8,600 nt of DNA from Actinobacteria bacterium UBA4719. Lineage in GTDB: Bacteria; Actinomycetota; Actinomycetes; Actinomycetales; Dermatophilaceae. The position numbers and the translations under genes are program-made. The stretch lies in contig DHJN01000015.1 of the NCBI GenBank assembly GCA_002404345.1, forward strand, positions 1 through 8,600, read 5' to 3'. The notes beneath the pieces are model-generated. The model worked only from the letters and a program-made list of their open reading frames with translations, was not told where the DNA came from and made no database searches. Of the stretch, positions 5,773 through 8,600 are shown piece by piece; the first letter of the stretch is position 1; every line of letters starts with the position of its first letter.

Positions 5773-5800
5773 GGGCCTGAAGGCCCCCCGAACCGGTTCG
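5773..5800 (+). promoter_or_regulatory. Tetraloop hairpin plus 12-bp palindrome ahead of atpB
   Basis: GGGCC-TGAA-GGCCC (5773-5786) is a perfect 5-bp stem with a four-base loop. It is followed by the 12-bp palindrome CGAACCGGTTCG (5789-5800). Both lie immediately upstream of the atpB ribosome binding site (GAGGAG 5813-5818). An effect on atpB translation or on a DNA-binding dimer is possible but unproven. Confidence 0.35.
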
Positions 5801-5823
5801 ACGCACATGATCGAGGAGACCCT

Positions 5824-6624
5824 GTGAGCCTGAACGTGCTTGGCAGCCTGGCTACTGCCACTGGCGGCGGCTATGAGTCGCCGACCACCGCCGATTTCTA
5901 TCAGCCGCTGTTGAACGACGGACCCTTTGCGATCACTCGTCCGGCCGTCGTCATGATGCTGTCGGTGGGTCTGATCGCCTGGTGGTTGATCGCCACGACC
6001 AAGCGAGCGGCGATCATCCCGAGCAAGGGCCAGTGGGTCACCGAGGGGATCTACGGGTTCATCCGCAACGGAGTGGCCCGGGACATCATCGGCAGCAAGG
6101 ACTTCCTGCGCTTCGTGCCGCTGCTGTTCTCGATGTTCGTGCTGATCCTGGTCAACAACCTCTTCGGCGTGATTCCGCCGGTCCAGTTCCCGACGATGAG
6201 CCGCATCGGCTTCCCGATCGCACTGACCGCCGTCGTCTACGTGGTGTACCACTTCATCGGCATTCGCCGGGTGGGCCCGCGCGTCTACTTCAAGAGCCTT
6301 GTGCCCGCCGGTCTGCCCGGCTGGATCGTGCCGTTCATCTTCTTCCTCGAGGTCATCACGTTCTTCGTGACGCGGCCGCTGACGCTGGCGCTTCGACTTT
6401 TCGGCAACATGTTCGCCGGCCACATGCTCCTGCTCCTGTTCATCACCGGCGGCGAGTTCATGGTCATCCACGGCGGCTTCGGCCTGAAGATCGCCGGAGC
6501 TGGCTCGTTTGCCCTGGCCTTCGTGCTGACCATCTTCGAGGCTCTGATCGAGTTCTTGCAGGCCTACATCTTCACTTTGCTCGCGGCCACGTACATCGCC
6601 GGCTCACTGGCCGACGAGCACTGA
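5824..6624 (+). CDS. atpB: F1Fo ATP synthase subunit a
   Basis: Subunit a forms the two proton half-channels beside the rotating c-ring. The protein has 266 residues, normal for the family. The essential arginine is R191 in LALRLFGNMFAGH (E. coli R210), and Q246 in EFLQAYIF matches E. coli Q252. E. coli Glu219 and His245 appear swapped as H200 and E239, a compensated exchange found in many bacteria. Strongly hydrophobic stretches lie near 38-57, 95-117, 128-146, 167-187, 196-210 and 228-260. The loop between H200 and E239 is longer than in E. coli. GTG 5824 has GAGGAG at 5813-5818, five bases upstream. Upstream, an in-frame mini reading frame (ATG 5807, MIEETL) overlaps the start in another frame and is probably chance. 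Confidence 0.97.
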   Translation: MSLNVLGSLATATGGGYESPTTADFYQPLLNDGPFAITRPAVVMMLSVGLIAWWLIATTKRAAIIPSKGQWVTEGIYGFIRNGVARDIIGSKDFLRFVPLLFSMFVLILVNNLFGVIPPVQFPTMSRIGFPIALTAVVYVVYHFIGIRRVGPRVYFKSLVPAGLPGWIVPFIFFLEVITFFVTRPLTLALRLFGNMFAGHMLLLLFITGGEFMVIHGGFGLKIAGAGSFALAFVLTIFEALIEFLQAYIFTLLAATYIAGSLADEH

Positions 6625-6640
6625 CCCGCGCCAGCTCACG

Positions 6641-6704
6641 TACTGACTGCTTGACCTACTGACTGCTTGACCTACTGACTGCTTGACCTACTGACTGCTT
6701 GACC
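6641..6704. repeat. Tandem array, four identical 16-bp units, atpB-atpE spacer
   Basis: TACTGACTGCTTGACC is repeated exactly four times, starting at 6641, 6657, 6673 and 6689. It differs in sequence from the other two arrays. It fills the first half of a 166-bp spacer inside the operon; the second half (6705-6790) is the atpE leader with a CCGGCCGG palindrome (6742-6749). The perfect identity suggests recent expansion. Each unit carries TTGACC, which resembles a -35 box, but no -10 box is correctly spaced. Confidence 0.95.
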
Positions 6705-6790
6705 CGCAACTGAACACACCACGCAATACACATAGAGATCTCCGGCCGGCGACATGCCGCGCGGGACATCCAGAACGAAAGAGAGACATC

Positions 6791-6997
6791 GTGCAAGGCA
6801 ATATCGCGATCCTGGGCTACGGCCTCTCCGCCATCGGCCCTGGTGTCGGCATCGGCCTGATCTTCGCCGCCTACATCAACGGCGTCGCCCGTCAGCCCGA
6901 GGCTCGCGGCATGCTCCAGTCAATCGCCATCCTGGGCTTCGCCCTGGCCGAGGCGCTGGCCATCTTCGGTCTGGTGCTCGCCTTCGTCTTCAAGTAA
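6791..6997 (+). CDS. atpE: F1Fo ATP synthase subunit c
   Basis: The 68-residue proteolipid of the rotor ring. Two helices form a hairpin. The first carries the glycine-rich GPGVGIG (16-22), the polar loop is RQPE (34-37), and the second holds the ion-binding carboxylate E54 in [10 protein letters not shown]. The residues around E54 lack the polar Thr/Ser pattern of sodium-binding c subunits, so proton coupling is expected; this is inference. GTG 6791 is preceded only by a loose purine-rich GAAAGAGAGA rather than a clean Shine-Dalgarno. The upstream ATG at 6754 is in a different frame and gives no family match. It follows a 166-bp spacer that contains a tandem array, and an unusually structured spacer follows it too. 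Subunit c must be made in excess over the others. Confidence 0.97.
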   Translation: MQGNIAILGYGLSAIGPGVGIGLIFAAYINGVARQPEARGMLQSIAILGFALAEALAIFGLVLAFVFK

Positions 6998-7005
6998 TGA
7001 CACTG

Positions 7006-7019
7006 GCCGGCTCGCCGGC
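7006..7019 (+). promoter_or_regulatory. Short hairpin after atpE
   Basis: GCCGG-CTCG-CCGGC forms a perfect 5-bp stem nine bases after the atpE stop, in the 83-bp atpE-atpF spacer. Without a T-run it is not an intrinsic terminator. It could stabilise the atpE end of the mRNA, but the stem is short. Confidence 0.3.
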
Positions 7020-7071
7020 GTGGACATTGCGAACAACACAGCCAGCAGCAACTTTGGCACTTAGGCACTAG

Positions 7072-7667
<596 letters not shown>

Positions 7668-7668
<1 letters not shown>

Positions 7669-8480
7669 TGCTGGGCTCTTCGCGTGCAGCGTTGACGGCA
7701 GGACGTGACGCCCTTGCGGCGGCACTTGGTTCCGGAGCCGACTCGTCGGCAGTTGCCGAGGACCTGTTCGGCGTGACGGGTGCGCTCGACTCGAGCGCCT
7801 CGCTGCGTCGCGCGCTGGTCGACCCGTCCCGTGACGCGACCGCCAAGCGTGGTCTGGTCGAGGGTCTCTTCGGGGCCAAGATCAGCGCGGCGGCGACCGG
7901 TGTGCTGAACGCCCTGGTCTCGCAGCGTTGGGCCGATGACCGTGACCTCGGTGATGCCATCGAGAGCTTGGCCGTCGAGGCCGTCGTTGCCTCGGCCGAG
8001 GCGGCTGGCGGGCTCGATGCTCTCGAGGATGACCTGTTCCGTTTCGGGCGGGTCGTGGTCGCAGACGCGAGTCTGCGAGACGCCTTGTCGGCTCAGGGTG
8101 GGGATGAGAACGTCAAGTCTGCCCTGGTCGAAGCACTGCTTGGGGGCAAGGCTTCGGCCGAGTCCATCCGGCTCGTTCGTCAGGCTGCCAACTCCCCGCG
8201 GGGGCGTCGCTTCGGCCGGGTCCTGGATAGCTATCTCGCGATTGCGGCCAAGCGCCGCGAGCAGCTGACCGCGACGGTCACCGCTGCTGTGGCCTTGGAC
8301 GACGCTCAGCGTCAGCGCCTCACCCAGGCTTTGTCCGGGATCTACCACAGGGCGGTGCAGATCAACGTCGTGCTCGACCCCACAGTCGTCGGCGGCATCC
8401 GGGTGCAGGTCGGCGACGAGGTCGTCGACGGGACGATCCTGCGCCGGGTCCAGGAAGCAGAACGGGCTTTGCTGAGATAG
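7668..8480 (+). CDS. atpH: F1Fo ATP synthase subunit delta, long actinobacterial form
   Basis: Delta (OSCP) sits on top of F1 and ties it to the b stalk. The protein has 270 residues, against about 177 in E. coli; this length is typical of actinobacteria. The extra length is explained by an internal duplication: residues 32-74 align without gaps to 122-164 at an offset of exactly 90, with 19 of 43 identical (including DLF, ASLR, AL, LVE). The C-terminal domain holds VTAAVALDDAQRQRLTQALSGIY and the family end signature NVVLDPTVVGGIRVQVGDEVVDGTI. ATG 7668 overlaps the atpF stop by one base, so translation is coupled. A 116-bp spacer with an 8-bp repeat separates it from the next gene. Confidence 0.96.
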
Positions 8481-8493
8481 CCGCCAGAGCACG

Positions 8494-8517
8494 ACAGCAA
8501 CACAGCAACACAGCAAC
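8494..8517. repeat. Three 8-bp tandem units, atpH-atpA spacer
   Basis: ACAGCAAC is repeated three times exactly at 8494, 8502 and 8510, within the 116-bp spacer. The rest of that spacer (8518-8596) shows only the purine-rich GAGGAGAGAG before the next start. The repeat is short and could be chance slippage. Confidence 0.75.
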
Positions 8518-8596
8518 CCGCACCATGCACGAAGAGACACACAACAATCTTTGGTCCGAAACTCAATTCGGGCCGCCTACGAGGAGAGAGACACTG

Positions 8597-8600
8597 ATGG
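8597..8600 (+). CDS. atpA: Start of the next gene, expected to be ATP synthase subunit alpha (partial)
   Basis: Only ATGG is visible. GAGGAGAGAG (8581-8590) lies six bases upstream and looks like a ribosome binding site, with its GGAG core ten bases from ATG. In bacterial ATP synthase operons atpA follows atpH, so this is the expected start. The call rests on operon order alone; no protein sequence can be checked. Confidence 0.5.

Noticed and set aside
5218..6471. Long minus-strand reading frame (417 aa)
   Set aside because: It lies opposite three convincing + strand genes (AtpI-like, AtpZ-like, atpB). High-GC third positions open such antisense frames, and its low-complexity composition shows no motif.
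6754..7071. ATG-started 105-aa frame covering atpE
   Set aside because: It is the shifted frame over atpE and is Arg/Pro rich. The atpE frame contains GPGVGIG, RQPE and [10 protein letters not shown].

Overview
The window is high-GC DNA read entirely from the + strand. It looks like the chromosome of an actinobacterium (Actinomycetota). The evidence is the heavy use of G/C in third codon positions, the frequent GTG starts, and above all the gene order prfA - prmC - tsaC/sua5 - glyA - wecA - membrane protein - AtpZ-like - atpB - atpE - atpF - atpH - (atpA). That order matches the well-known actinobacterial block upstream of, and including, the F1Fo ATP synthase genes. As I recall it, Mycobacterium has the same order without glyA. 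The genus cannot be fixed from the sequence; a Micrococcales-type lineage is only a guess.

Left part (1-3600), translation and one-carbon metabolism. The window opens inside prfA (release factor 1). prmC follows, overlapping it by 3 nt, and encodes the methyltransferase that modifies the release-factor GGQ glutamine. Next come tsaC/sua5 (first step of tRNA t6A) and glyA (serine hydroxymethyltransferase). prmC is unusual: a 192-bp, in-frame, repeat-built palindromic insertion separates its N-terminal domain from its catalytic domain.

Right part (3644-8600), envelope and energy. A WecA-type polyprenyl-phosphate sugar-1-phosphate transferase lies just upstream of the ATP synthase genes. A four-helix membrane protein (AtpI position) and a two-helix AtpZ/AtpI-family protein follow. 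Then come Fo subunits a, c and b, the delta subunit, and the first bases of a gene expected to be atpA. The b and delta genes are separate but overlap by 1 nt. Delta is the long, internally duplicated actinobacterial form.

The unexpected content is mostly non-genic. There are intergenic tandem arrays of 17 bp x5 (prmC-tsaC), 16 bp x4 (wecA-AtpI-like) and a different 16 bp x4 (atpB-atpE), plus a small 8 bp x3 array (atpH-atpA), a (CTAG)3 run, and a 12-bp coding repeat at the end of the AtpI-like gene. A near-ideal CRP/GlxR-type operator, TGTGA-N6-TCACA inside a 9-bp perfect inverted repeat, spans the wecA stop codon at the head of the ATP synthase cluster. No phage, IS, CRISPR or RNA genes were seen, and no gene-free stretch exceeds 300 bases. 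I found no new multi-gene system. The best leads are the prmC insertion element, the related tandem arrays and the CRP-like site.
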